A DNA stretch of 64,000 bases, taken from assembly GCA_015852425.1 (NCBI GenBank), contig JAAAIG010000024.1, positions 6,208 to 70,207 of the forward strand. Reading direction: 5' to 3'. The translations under genes and the position numbers were made by a program. Below, piece by piece: positions 1 through 10,632 of the stretch. The notes under the pieces are model-generated. The model was given only the letters and a program-made list of their open reading frames with translations. It was not told the DNA's origin and did no database searches. The stretch is from Gryganskiella cystojenkinii (lineage: Eukaryota > Mortierellomycota > Mortierellomycetes > Mortierellales > Mortierellaceae). Every line of letters starts with the position of its first letter. Positions within the stretch are counted from its first letter, which is position 1.

Positions 1-737
1 TCGCATGTTAAAGAGAAAGAGGGAAAGAGTGCACACACCGCCTTTATTCGTTCCCTGAAAAGCGTGTGGCTCCCAGTCTCCAAAATGGACCGTGGACATT
101 TTGTTTCTTTCTTGATCCCCTTGCTACCTGACTGTCCCTTGATTCCGGGGGGTGAGTGCAGCAGGATAAAAAAAACTGAGAGGTACTCCTTGAAGTGAGA
201 AAAAGGAAGGAAAAGCCACCTGCCACTGCTGTTGATGACATTGGACAGTGATTAAAAGAGGAAACCAGGATCAGGAGCAAAGAAAGGAGAACATCGTGGA
301 CAGGACTGAAAGAAAAAAAAGAGCATCCATACGATGGCGATGTTGCTGTAAAAACTCTTTTTTACTCTTTCTCTTCTCTTTGACCCTCTCCACAAAACTC
401 CGTTCCTTTTTTCAAACCTTGGTGATACGCGACGCAGGCACCCAAAGAACCACTTGAACTCTAGACTCTCGTCTGAACAAAGACGAATCAGCAACGCATC
501 AGAATTCAGTGCCATCAACTTTTCTTTTGACAGCATTCCTTCTTGTCCCATTTCCACTCTCTCTCCCACCCCCCTTTTCCCACCATTTCACCAACACAAG
601 TAAATTCTGTTTTCATTTGTGGAGCCACATTTGACCTTTTTTTTTTGAAGTGCACGGAACTACAGAACCCTGCAGTGCTTGGCCGGTGTAACCTTATTAA
701 CCTCTCGTGTTTGTTTGTTATTGTCACGCTTTTTTAG
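1..737. other. Upstream region of the tetraspanin-like gene, no gene called
   Basis: No reading frame here has plausible coding composition. The stretch near 540-600 is C/T-rich, as in fungal leaders. A usable donor (GTAAAT) lies at 600 and an acceptor (TTTTTTAG) ends at 737, so a leader intron is likely. I could not find an exon encoding the first membrane span of the following gene. Confidence 0.5.
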
Positions 738-1979
738 ATTCCCGCGTCAGTGCTGCTGATCCGGATCCTTCAGGCCCAGAACCAACAGGCTGGCGTCATG
801 CACCACGGTATCACGCTCATTCCAACACTCTCTGTCGGTGTCGACATTATGGGTATTGGTGTCGTCCTAGTCTCAATCATGGGACTCATTGGCGTTGCCA
901 AGGGATGCAGCCGACTTATGCACTGGGTAAATTATCTCTTCTATCACTCTTTTTTTCATATTGTGTTTCGGTGATCAGGATTTTGAAGAGTGCTGATTGA
1001 CAGACAGCACTGACACCTTGTGGCCTCTTCTCTTTCAAAACATAATAGTACTTTGGACTCGTTCTGTGCTTTGTTGGTGTTCAGGTTGGATACGCCATCA
1101 TCGGCTTCATGTCCGGATCGGGTTGGATTCAAGAAGCTCTCGAAAAGTCCTGGGACAAGGCCTATGAGAGCGACAAGAGCTTGATTCGCGACCTTCAGAT
1201 CGAGGTAAATGTGGCAAAAATACCAGGACAGCAATGCACGGAATCACGGAAAATTGAGAAAGAGAGCAAAAAAGAAGAAAGAAGACAAACTAACTCGCCG
1301 ACTCGTTTTCACAAAACAATAGTTCAACTGTCAAGGGTTCTATACACAGGACGACAGAGCGGTTTATTCTCCCTCGGGACCCACTGGATACATCCCGGCC
1401 TGCGGCGAGATCTTGCAGGCTCGCTTTGGTCAGCGTCTCCAGCGTCTTGGTTCTTTGATTCTTTGCATTAGACTCATCCAGGTAACGAAGAGAACAGATT
1501 TCTATAAAGTGGTTTGTGTTTATCATACTCTTTTTTTTTCCACGCGCAACTAATATCTTTGACTTTTCTTATTTCATAACCCCTTGTAGTTGACGGGCGT
1601 GTTCTTATTGTCGATTCTATTCAAGCACCTTGCGGTTATGGATCAAAATGATGAGGACGAGGACAAGGTGGACGAGGAGTCACCGTACTTCAAGAGCGAG
1701 AAGCAAATCGAAGACGAGAACTCCAGAGTACCGTTACTTTCTGGTGAAGACGAGGAGGACTTGCCCCACTACTCTGCGGAGGACGTTTATGGCCAGGAGT
1801 ACCAGGACAGTGATGCTACTGAAGCTGAGGATGATGAGGATGATGAGGATGGCGATGATGAACGCCAACTGTGTGCTGACCGGTTCAGCGACAGTGAGTA
1901 CCCTTACCGTGACTTGCCCTCTATGTGCCCCAGGTATGCGGAGGAGGACGAGTGCGAGACTCGCGTCTATGTTGCGTAG
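738..1979 (+). CDS. Tetraspanin-like membrane protein, 5' end unresolved
   Basis: Four exons join in phase: 738-926, 1049-1204, 1323-1481 and 1590-1979. The product has two adjacent hydrophobic segments (codons around 810-890 and 1049-1110). A large extracellular-type loop follows, with cysteines in NCQGF and PACGE, then a fourth span ending SILFKHL. The layout matches tetraspanin TM2, TM3, EC2 and TM4, although the loop has NCQG where many family members have CCG. The cytoplasmic tail is very acidic (Asp/Glu runs). The first in-frame ATG is at 798, but the open frame runs back to the acceptor at 737, so a 5' exon carrying TM1 is probably missing from this model. Tetraspanins organise membrane microdomains; in plant-pathogenic fungi one class is needed for appressorium function. 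A role here is inference. Confidence 0.6.
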
Positions 1980-2155
1980 TCGAGGCCATTTCGAATAAAA
2001 ACAGAGCACCAAAAAATATCATAATCATTTCAACTTAAAATCTGTGCTCACTTCTTGGGATCAATCGTCTTCCCTCACTCTCTCGTTTTTTTTCGCATTC
2101 ATTTCCTCAGCATTGACCCATTTCTCAGTCATTGTCTCCCTCCATTACATTCACC

Positions 2156-3850
2156 ATGGGGTTTCACGTTTTAAAACCTCACTGTTTCTGTTGCCAGCCT
2201 GCGACGTTGATCCCGACAGCCGACCACGGACTCGTCTATGAGTGTCACTTCACAGATACTGCCGTCTGGAACTACCATCCCGCAAACAGTCAAATGGCCG
2301 TTGCAGACTTTTGGAACATGGTCGCGCCACTAACCACAAAGGGTTCAATAACAATGGGGTCACAAGCACACGCTCGAACAACCCCAGTATTAACAACATC
2401 TACAACAACAACAACAAGAGCAACTGGAACAATCGATAATCCCTCGTCCCCTACTTTACCATCGCCGAATCGTCACACCTCTCCCGCAACCACACCGCAT
2501 TGGCCCGGAGCCACTTCAATAGACTCAGCCCTTTCTCCGAGTGGTACCACCACGGACAAGAACAGTAAAAGTAACAATAATAGCAACAACAACAACACAC
2601 TGAATCGACAAGGAACACGACCACGCATCTGTGGATTCCACTTCCACGCTCAGGACTGGTCCACTTACGCGACCATGTTTGACAAACAGGTGTTCGAGTC
2701 CCCAAAGACAGAGGCCCTTTCAAGCGTCTACTACTCGCAACACTATCAAGACTTAGCCAAAAACTACCCTGAGCTTCATTACCAGGTTGTCCTGAAGGCT
2801 CGAACGTCTGCTTGTGAGGCGCAGTTGGCGTCTGTGACCCAGTGGCTTGGATGGGAAGCCGCAATGGGGTATCCTACCTTGGTGGCAGGGGAACCACCCA
2901 ATTGTTTCTGTAACCGACCCATGGTCTTGTGTACGATGCGATACAGTACGTTCGAGTCATCATCGTCGCCATCATCATTGCCCACCTATTATTGTGAAGA
3001 GCGGCTCAAGACCAACACGAAAGGCTGCACTCGATTCCTGGCGGTCAAGACGACTCGACCGCTTCGACAGCTCGCTCAACCGTATCACGCCATCGTAGCT
3101 GATTTGGTCCAAAGAATCCACGAAGAACCGCAAGCGCAAATAGAGACTGCAACAACAGATGGAGTCGTCTCCTTGAGTGCCGTCCAATCAACAAGACTGG
3201 AACCAAATGACAGGACGCTTACCAGAGAGTTGGTCGTCATCGAAAGTGACGAGGATCGCGACTGTGACTTTGACGTTGGCGTTGCGTCTAGGGACGGTGA
3301 AGAGCAGGTCCAGGATCTGCAGTTGAGCTGTTTGTACGGACGAGACACGACGACGACGCTTCTTCCGTCGCAATCATCATCAACCACAGCAGCAACAACA
3401 GCGGCAATAACAACGGCAATGACAACGGCAACCACAACAGCAACAATAACAACAACAGCAACATCATCATCAACATCATCAGATGATAATGATGACGACC
3501 TCGAGGCAGGACTGACTAGTCGGTTACAGAAGCTCACTCAACAGGATCAAGCTCGAATCGAACGGCAGGCGGCCAAGATGAAGGCCAAGGAAGAGTACCT
3601 CAAGTCCCAAGACGCGATCGAGGTCTGGACGGGATCCCGGGACCGGTTACAAGCCCAGATCGAAAGTCAAGAACAACTGGGTTTACATAATCTCGAGCTG
3701 AAGTGCTTGGCTTGTCGGGAGGGAGCAATCGAGTATGCGGTTGCGCCGTGTTATCATATGGCAATGTGTTCGAATTGCATCTGCAGTCTGAAAGATTGTA
3801 TCCTATGCAGTGTCAAGATTCACGGTGTGCAACGAGTTTTTTGGGGATAA
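2156..3850 (+). CDS. Protein with two CFC/GRF-like zinc modules and a C-terminal RING finger
   Basis: This is an uninterrupted 564-residue frame. I chose the ATG at 2156 for its CACCATGG context; an upstream TTG is not credible. Module 1 starts with C10/C12 and C30 and seems to finish with C159 in the motif CGFHFH; about 110 Thr/Ser/Asn-rich residues split it. Module 2 begins at C250/C252 (CFCNRP) and continues through YYCEERLKTNTKGC. Both resemble the GRF zinc-finger layout (CxC, then Y-x-C, then a last Cys before aromatic residues). Residues 517-554 form a RING-like finger (CLAC, CYHMAMC, CILC), typical of an E3 ubiquitin ligase. A mixed-charge helix (residues around 455-505) precedes the RING. 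Function is unknown; ubiquitin ligation guided by nucleic-acid or protein-binding zinc modules is a guess. Confidence 0.75.
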   Translation: MGFHVLKPHCFCCQPATLIPTADHGLVYECHFTDTAVWNYHPANSQMAVADFWNMVAPLTTKGSITMGSQAHARTTPVLTTSTTTTTRATGTIDNPSSPTLPSPNRHTSPATTPHWPGATSIDSALSPSGTTTDKNSKSNNNSNNNNTLNRQGTRPRICGFHFHAQDWSTYATMFDKQVFESPKTEALSSVYYSQHYQDLAKNYPELHYQVVLKARTSACEAQLASVTQWLGWEAAMGYPTLVAGEPPNCFCNRPMVLCTMRYSTFESSSSPSSLPTYYCEERLKTNTKGCTRFLAVKTTRPLRQLAQPYHAIVADLVQRIHEEPQAQIETATTDGVVSLSAVQSTRLEPNDRTLTRELVVIESDEDRDCDFDVGVASRDGEEQVQDLQLSCLYGRDTTTTLLPSQSSSTTAATTAAITTAMTTATTTATITTTATSSSTSSDDNDDDLEAGLTSRLQKLTQQDQARIERQAAKMKAKEEYLKSQDAIEVWTGSRDRLQAQIESQEQLGLHNLELKCLACREGAIEYAVAPCYHMAMCSNCICSLKDCILCSVKIHGVQRVFWG

Positions 3851-4835
3851 GAAAATAAGAAAGCATGAAAAGAAAAGAAAAGAGAAAAAAAAAGAAGAGT
3901 GTTTCTAGGAAGTATCTTTGTTGCATGCGATAGAACAAAAAACACCAAAAAAAGAAAGCAAAGAAATCAACCGGGACAGAAGGAGATCGACTTTTGTTTT
4001 CCACCTCCGACCTTTTTATTCAATTATTTTTATTGCAATTGTCACGAAGAGAGAGTTTGGCTCTCACACGTCAGCTTGTCTGGTGCGGAGTCTTTTTCTC
4101 AGCTCCTCCCGGGGTGAAATCAAGGGACGAGAGTTGGAAAATGAGAGCAGGATTTGGAGTCAAAGCTCAGCCAGCGATCAAACCACAAAGTTCGACCTAA
4201 ACACAAACAGAAGAAAACAAAGCAAATCGTCGTCAGCACACACCCCGCCCCACCCCCTCAACGCAAAGAAAGTCAGAAATGATCATTTTTTTTTGCTGTC
4301 TGTGGGTTCTGTGGGACGGTCGGTCGGACGAGAAGGATTGCTCTTTCTTTTTTTTGGGACTTTGTCAGTTGCTGACCTGACAACGTTGCAGCACTGCAAT
4401 GAGATTTTGATTTCAATCTCCTTTTCCTTCCACGCAGACCCACGTCTTGAATTTCCCTCTTTTTTTTTCAGTCTCCCCCTCTCACTCTGTCGTGTCCCCC
4501 CCTTTTTTGCTCTCTCAGTTCCATCTCCATCCTGTCATCTCTTTTTTCTTTTCTTCCCCTCTTTCGCTTTTTTGTTGTTGTTCCCATCACTTTTTGAACA
4601 ATCAAATCCATTACCATTCTTCACTCTCTCTCTCTATATCTTTTCTCCTTTCTTGTTCATCTCCGCCCTCTCTCTCTCTCTCTTTCCCTCTGATCAACAA
4701 TTCTCAATCGTCATTGTTCATCATCTGATCTGAGACTGCTTGGCATCATCATTCCAACCCACACCAGACTTCAACCCCTGTTTGATTTCATCACTCGAAG
4801 GTAGGCTTTGCTCTCTCTTTTCTCAATCTCTAATT

Positions 4836-4876
4836 GTCAATCAATCAATCTATCCATCAATCAATCAATCAATCAG
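4836..4876. repeat. Imperfect TCAA/ATCA tetranucleotide repeat
   Basis: Tandem TCAA units broken by TCTATCCA, inside the putative TUP1 leader. Confidence 0.85.
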
Positions 4877-5094
4877 TCTCAGAACACTATTACCCGCCTC
4901 CTCTTTATTTTACTCCCTTCTTCTCTAATCGCTCTCAAAAAAACCCCTTCCAAGTGATCACTTTCTCTTGCAGGTTATTATTGCAAAGTCGTGTGTTTTC
5001 TATTTTTTCTTCCTAGTTCTACGTTCCGTCACTACACAGTATCACGCACACTTTATTATCAATTTCAAACACAAACATCGTATCAAACAGACAT

Positions 5095-5134
5095 TGACAC
5101 AGACACACACGCGCACGCACACACACACGCACCC
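5095..5134. repeat. CA-rich dinucleotide repeat
   Basis: An imperfect (CA)n run with CG interruptions, upstream of TUP1. Confidence 0.8.
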
Positions 5135-5432
5135 GCCTCTTTTTTTTTCTTCTTTTTTTCTCATGGTTTCTCCTCCCCCCCTTTTCCGTTGGTTCGGATT
5201 GATATGATCCGCCCATTTTCGCTTATTTTTATTTCTGATTGTTGATTGTCCAAGCGTTGTTTTGGCTCTTTTATTTCGTCTGTGCAGACAATAAAAAGAC
5301 ACAGCCCTTTCTTTTGTGATCCTAAACAGGACCTTTCTTTTAATTGACATTCGGTCAACTGACGAATCAATTCTCTTTCTTTGTCGCTCACACACAGAAA
5401 CAACTACATCTCTTTAGTAGAATCCATCTTTA

Positions 5433-8400
5433 ATGTCTGGAATCTACAACCATCGCCCCATGGTGCCTGGCCGTAGTGCTGGTGTCCCCGAGTGGCTTGA
5501 TCTCATCAAGCAAGAGTTTGACAGCCTCAGTCACGAAGCCATGGTCGCCAAGGCTCAGCGAGACGAATGCGAGCACAAGAGTACGTTTTTCCTATTTTTT
5601 ATTGTTTTTTTGCGCATAGAAAGAACCAGGGTTCACAGCTCCAGGAAAACAGGCTACGGAAGGGAAACAGGAATTTTAGGATTTCGATCGTGGCTACACA
5701 GGACAGCAGGACAGGACGGAGAATTTGACTTCAGTTCTCTCTCGGAGTTGGAGAGCAGCATTTTGGACAAAACTTGTCTAATTAATCGACCAATGATGAT
5801 CTCATTTCTCCTTTCTTTATGCACTTCATAACCCGTTCTGTTGTTTCCTTCCTCTATGAAATAGTCAACCAGCAGATCCAGGAAATGGATGCCTTCAAAC
5901 GCACGCTTTTCGATCTGGAGAGAAAGCACGACTCTATGAAGACCCAGTACCACATGTAAGACCATCATCTCTAGTGGCTTTTTTCTTATTGTTTTGGAGG
6001 CATTCTATTGTCTTTTGACCGCCATACTCATCAGACTCCTTTTACGCTCACTTTTTTTTTGAAGGTACGAAGAGGAGGTCGTAAGGTTACGCCGTGAAGT
6101 CGAACAACGTGGAGGTGTTGTTCAACAGCCCCATCAAATGTCGCACAACCAAGGACCCCCACCCACCATCGGACAGGGACATGCGAACCTCTTTGGAGGC
6201 ATTATCAGTGGAGGTCCCGGAGGCCCAGGATTAACAGCTCCCCCTCAAATGATGGATCCTTCTCAGGCACCGCCTCAGCAACAACCCCAGCATGGTCAGC
6301 CCCAACAACAGCAACCACACATGCAGCAGGCTCAGCACCATCAACAACAGCAACACCAGCACATGTCACAGCAACAGCAGCATCAATATGGTGGACCAGG
6401 AGGACCCCCTGCCCCTCATTCCCCTTACATGAACGGCGCTAATGGAACCCCTCCACTTCAGGGACAGCCTCATCCTAAACGATTCAAGACCGAAGGCGAG
6501 AATGGACCTCGATTCAAGACTGAAAACGGAGAGCCAATTCCTCAGGGACCTTCTGGTCATATGTACGGAAACATGTCACCGAGCCAACACGGTCATATGA
6601 ACGGACAAGGACCTCCAGGAATGAGTCCTTCTTACAGCTCGTCTCAATCTGGTTCAAAACAGGGTGCCAAGCCCGGAAAGGTAAATATTTGATTCAAAAC
6701 GAACCGATCGAAAAAAAATAATTGACTGCGCAACGTTTATTCACGGTGCCTATTGCCTTTGTTTGCGTTTTGATGTTTTTGTATCTAGGGAGGCTATGTT
6801 CAGACCAAGGAAGAAGCACACAACTCCCCTACCTCCAACAAGCGTAAGCCGGCACCAGTAGCAACCACCCCTACGACTGTCGCAAGAACGATCCGTGGCG
6901 GCAACCCTTCATCAAACTGGAGCGATGATCCTGATAATGTCCCCCCACAGATGAAGCGCGAGGGAGCCGATTGGTTTGCCATGTAAGTCTATCACCAGTC
7001 TTCTCCATGGACGTTTATCGGATATCTTATCAATAGCGTCAAAATACTAATATGGCAGGTGTCTCGGATGTAGTTCCAACCCTAAAGTACCTCAGCAACT
7101 CAAGGTCGACCTTGTTCACACCCTCGATCATTCCAGGTACATGTCATTTTGACGATACAATGTGTTACGTTGTTGCTCAAGTCATCCTGTCGGAGTCTAA
7201 CTATAACTCTCTTTAACGCTTTTTTTTATTTACCATCGTTAGTGTTGTATGCTGTGTTCGTTTCAGCGCTGATGGGAGATACCTTGCCACAGGATGCAAC
7301 CGCAGTGCCCGTATTTTCGATATCTCAACTGGCCAAAATGTTTGGTAAGTCCGGTGCTTTATTTCCACCAAAGCGCGACAGGACTAGATACTTACGAGTG
7401 TTCCCTTTACTCATTCAACATAGCGTACTTGCTGATGATACCGCAGGAAAGGAAGATTTGTATATCCGATCTGTTTGCTTCAGTCCAGATGGTAAATACC
7501 TAGCCACCGGAGCTGAGGATAAGCAGATTAGAGTAAGTCGTTACATTTCATTTTTTTTATGTTTTTTTTTGCCAAATCGACACAAATGTTGAGGTTATTG
7601 TCTCGTACACTATCTTTGTATCTCTTCTAACGCATGTCATTTATTTTCAAACCAATTACTAGATCTGGGAGATTGCCCGCAAGAAGATCCGTAACGTGTT
7701 GAAGGGTCACGAACAAGATATTTATTCCCTCGACTTTTCAAGAGACGGCAAGATTATCGTTTCGGGATCAGGAGATCAGACAGCTCGCGTTTGGGATATG
7801 GAGACAGGCAAGCCCCTTCACGTTCTCTCTGTTGGAGATCCTACTCAAAAGGACGCTGGTGTTACATCGGTTGCGATCTCACCAGATGGTCGATTGGTCG
7901 CTGCTGGCTCCTTGGATCGGATGGTCCGTGTGTGGGACACTCACACTGGTAAACTCTTGGAGAAGTTGGAGGGTCATAAGGACTCGGTGTACAGTGTCGC
8001 CTTCGCGCCCGATGGTCTCACGCTCGTCTCTGGATCGCTGGACAAGACGCTGAAGTCCTGGGAGTTGAACTTGGGTGGTCGTAGCGGTCCCAATGGGCAA
8101 CCACCCAGAGGCACGATCTGTAAACACACTTTCAGTGGCCATAAGGTGAGTTTTTTTTGCTTTCAGAGTTATGTATTTGTCATGTTGAAAGAAAAATGGT
8201 GAATCTTTAATTCTAACATTTTCTATTGTTTTATTTCTTTTTTTCAGGACTTTGTTCTCTCGGTTGCAATATCACCGGATGGTAAATGGGTTGTGTCTGG
8301 ATCCAAGGATCGTGGCGTTCAATTCTGGGATCCTACCTCGACACAGGTTCAGTTTATGCTCCAAGGACACAAGAACTCTGGTAATTGTTCCCCTCGCTTT

Positions 8401-8579
8401 ATTCTTTTGAATCAACCAAATGATCTCGACCTCTTTCTTTTAAAGAAAATCTATTCTGACCGTGTCTACTATTTGATATTATTGAATACTTAGTTATCTC
8501 GGTCGCATTGAGTCCTCAGGGCAAGTACTTTGCCACTGGTTCAGGAGACACTCGCGCAAGAGTTTGGAGCTACGAGTAA
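5433..8579 (+). CDS. TUP1: Transcriptional corepressor Tup1
   Basis: Ten phase-consistent exons (5433-5580, 5865-5955, 6065-6680, 6789-6982, 7059-7136, 7243-7344, 7424-7532, 7663-8145, 8248-8380, 8494-8579) encode 679 residues. Residues 1-90 form the Tup1 N-terminal oligomerisation helix ([15 protein letters not shown], ending in [11 protein letters not shown]). A Q/G/P/H-rich linker (about 90-340) follows, then a seven-bladed WD40 propeller. Diagnostic segments are [31 protein letters not shown] and the last repeat [11 protein letters not shown]. In yeast, Tup1 tetramers bind Cyc8/Ssn6 and are recruited by DNA-bound repressors to silence stress, mating and glucose-repressed genes. The central linker includes His/Gln-rich segments. 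An AATAAA-like signal lies about 80 bases after the stop. Confidence 0.95.
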
Positions 8580-9551
8580 CAAAACCCCCCCCCCCTCCTC
8601 TCCCTGAACCCAAGAGCGTTTGCTCATGTAAAAAAGTCCCACCCAAAAGAAAATAAAAAAAAAATAAAGCAACGTAGAAAACAAAAAAAAAAGAGACCTC
8701 ATCAAACAGAGCAGACCCTTAAACGGATTTTGATATTCTTTCAAAAAGAACAAAAAAACGTACAAAACGACTTTTTCGACCCACATCACTCTCATTTTGC
8801 AAAGCCGTACAAACTACATTCAACCAAAGTCAAGGCACGAACCCCATTGACCGACCGACGCTGCCGACCGTTTACTTTCTTTGGTGCTTTCTACAAGACG
8901 ATTGAAATCCCCCGGTTCTTGTTGATCAGTCCAGGTAATGCTCCTTACAGAATTCATACCCGATGAGGTCATTTTTGGATTAATTGGGCATGTGATCCCT
9001 TAAATGACAAGATCAGAGAGAGCGAGTAGAGAACGACGAGTTCCCTTTTATTTTGCCACCGTTTTTTGTGTCCAAATATCGGTCGAGGATGTCGAACGGT
9101 CGTTGTATTTGAACAAGGAACCCCATGTGTACCATTGGTTCGCGCTTACATGCTGCCTATATCTTCCACACCGTGTAATCGACACTGATATTTTTCGCTA
9201 TTTTTTGGACCTCTTTTCAAGTTACCATCAATCTTAGACCTTCTCCCGCGAGTGACCTCATCAAGACCCTTTCGTTGCCACCCTTTTGTCTTCATCGGCA
9301 CTGGAACAAGCCCGCAAGGCTCAACTCGAGGAGGCGTTCAAACTTTCGACCACCTTTTTTTTTTTTTTAAGATTGTCGCGTTCGAATCTTGTCACACTAG
9401 ACGAGAACATCCTTGCTCCTTGACGTGAACGCGAGAGAGTAACCACTTTTTACTCGAGTCAAGAAAAAAAAAGCAAACAGCAAAAATTCGCGAGACCATT
9501 CGCGATACATTACAGGAGGACAGCAACCAATCGAGACCAGATAACCTCCTC
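8580..9551. other. Intergenic region between TUP1 and the FAR1-domain gene
   Basis: A poly-C tract and an A-rich stretch with AATAAA-like signals mark the TUP1 3' end. The rest is the FAR1 gene's promoter and leader, with a run of about 17 T near 9354-9370. One reverse PACE-like motif is listed separately. I see no credible gene. Confidence 0.6.
9052..9060 (-). promoter_or_regulatory. PACE-like motif (reverse orientation)
   Basis: TTTGCCACC, the complement of GGTGGCAAA (the yeast Rpn4/PACE site), lies about 490 bases upstream of the FAR1-domain gene. The context is not a proteasome gene, so chance occurrence is quite possible. Confidence 0.2.
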
Positions 9552-10599
9552 ATGGCACAACAGGATCTAAGCGACAGTGACCGCATCCTGGCTAGCATCA
9601 GTAGTGCCACGGGTGCGACAAGCATACCTTCTGTTCCCGTCAGCCTCGGGGGAGAAGGAGGAGGTGCTACAATCACCAGGACCACGGCTCTAAGACATGC
9701 TCGTCCCGGCATGACATCCTCACCAAGTCCCGACGCGAGTGCTATGGCTCAGGCACATGCACAAGTTCAAGCCCAGGTCTTGGCTGCTCAGGGCGCTTCC
9801 TCGTCTTCCTCGTCGACTTCGGCACTCCCAGAGGAACTTCTTCATCAATACAAGCAGGAGAAGCTCCAACAACAACAACAGCAGCAGCAGGAACAGCAAC
9901 ATCAATCTCAACTTCATCATACGCAAGCATTGACTGGTCAGGGATCTCAGGCATTGAACGCCGTTGCGGGCAATGGCGCAGCTGCGGGGGCCCAGTTGAC
10001 GGGTGGATCGATCAATGGTGAAGGAGCCCAACAGCAACAGCCACTAGCCAACGGGACGTTTCATCTTGATGTTGGACATATGAGCAGCGTACCCGCGACG
10101 ACCAACCAGCTATTACATCAGCAACAGCAGCAACATCAACAGCAGCAGCAACATCATCAAGAGCATCAGCAACAGCAACAACTCTTGGCATTACAACAGC
10201 AGCATGAGAACCACCATCGTCAACTAACAGAGTTTCAACCAGAGAATGGTCATCCATCAGACGCCTCGATCCTCGCACAAATTGCCGCGGATCCTGCACC
10301 GAACCACAATAGCAACAATAATCATCCAACGCCCTCAGATGTCGTGATCCTGCCTCCGACTCAAGAACAAGAGTTTGAGACGTTGGAGGCAGCCCAGGAA
10401 TCGGCCGAGCGATATGCCCGTAGTGTCAACACTGTCGTCATCGTTAAGCGAACCACCAAGGACAAGAACGGCAACATTGTACAGGTGCGGACTAAATCTT
10501 CAACAAATGCTACCTACAGAGCATAATCTTCTCACTGTTTGAATTTTTACTGATTATTGATTGACTCGAAAGAATTAGCTGACTGATGTTTTTTTTTCT

Positions 10600-10632
<33 letters not shown>

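Larger units (their letters stand above)
4801..5397 (+). other. TUP1: Possible 5' UTR intron of TUP1
   Basis: A donor-like GTAGGC at 4801 follows CTCGAAG, and an acceptor-like CACACAG ends at 5397, 35 bases before the TUP1 ATG. Alternative acceptors exist, for example the TGTGCAG ending at 5287. The proposal rests only on splice-site appearance. Confidence 0.3.
3851..5432. other. Intergenic region and long TUP1 leader
   Basis: It holds the 3' end of the RING gene, then strongly pyrimidine-rich DNA from about 4440 to 4730 and two simple repeats. Open frames here are low-complexity Ser/Phe/Leu translations of C/T tracts and are not credible genes. Such C/T-rich DNA just upstream of transcription starts is common in fungi and suggests a long 5' UTR for TUP1. 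Confidence 0.6.

Noticed and set aside
2132..2155. TTG as an upstream start of the RING protein
   Set aside because: Non-ATG start with poor context; the ATG at 2156 has a near-ideal CACCATGG context.
3918..4733. 271-codon plus-strand frame rich in Ser, Phe and Leu
   Set aside because: It is a translation of the C/T-rich leader DNA before TUP1; composition is low-complexity and there is no ATG-based or conserved segment.
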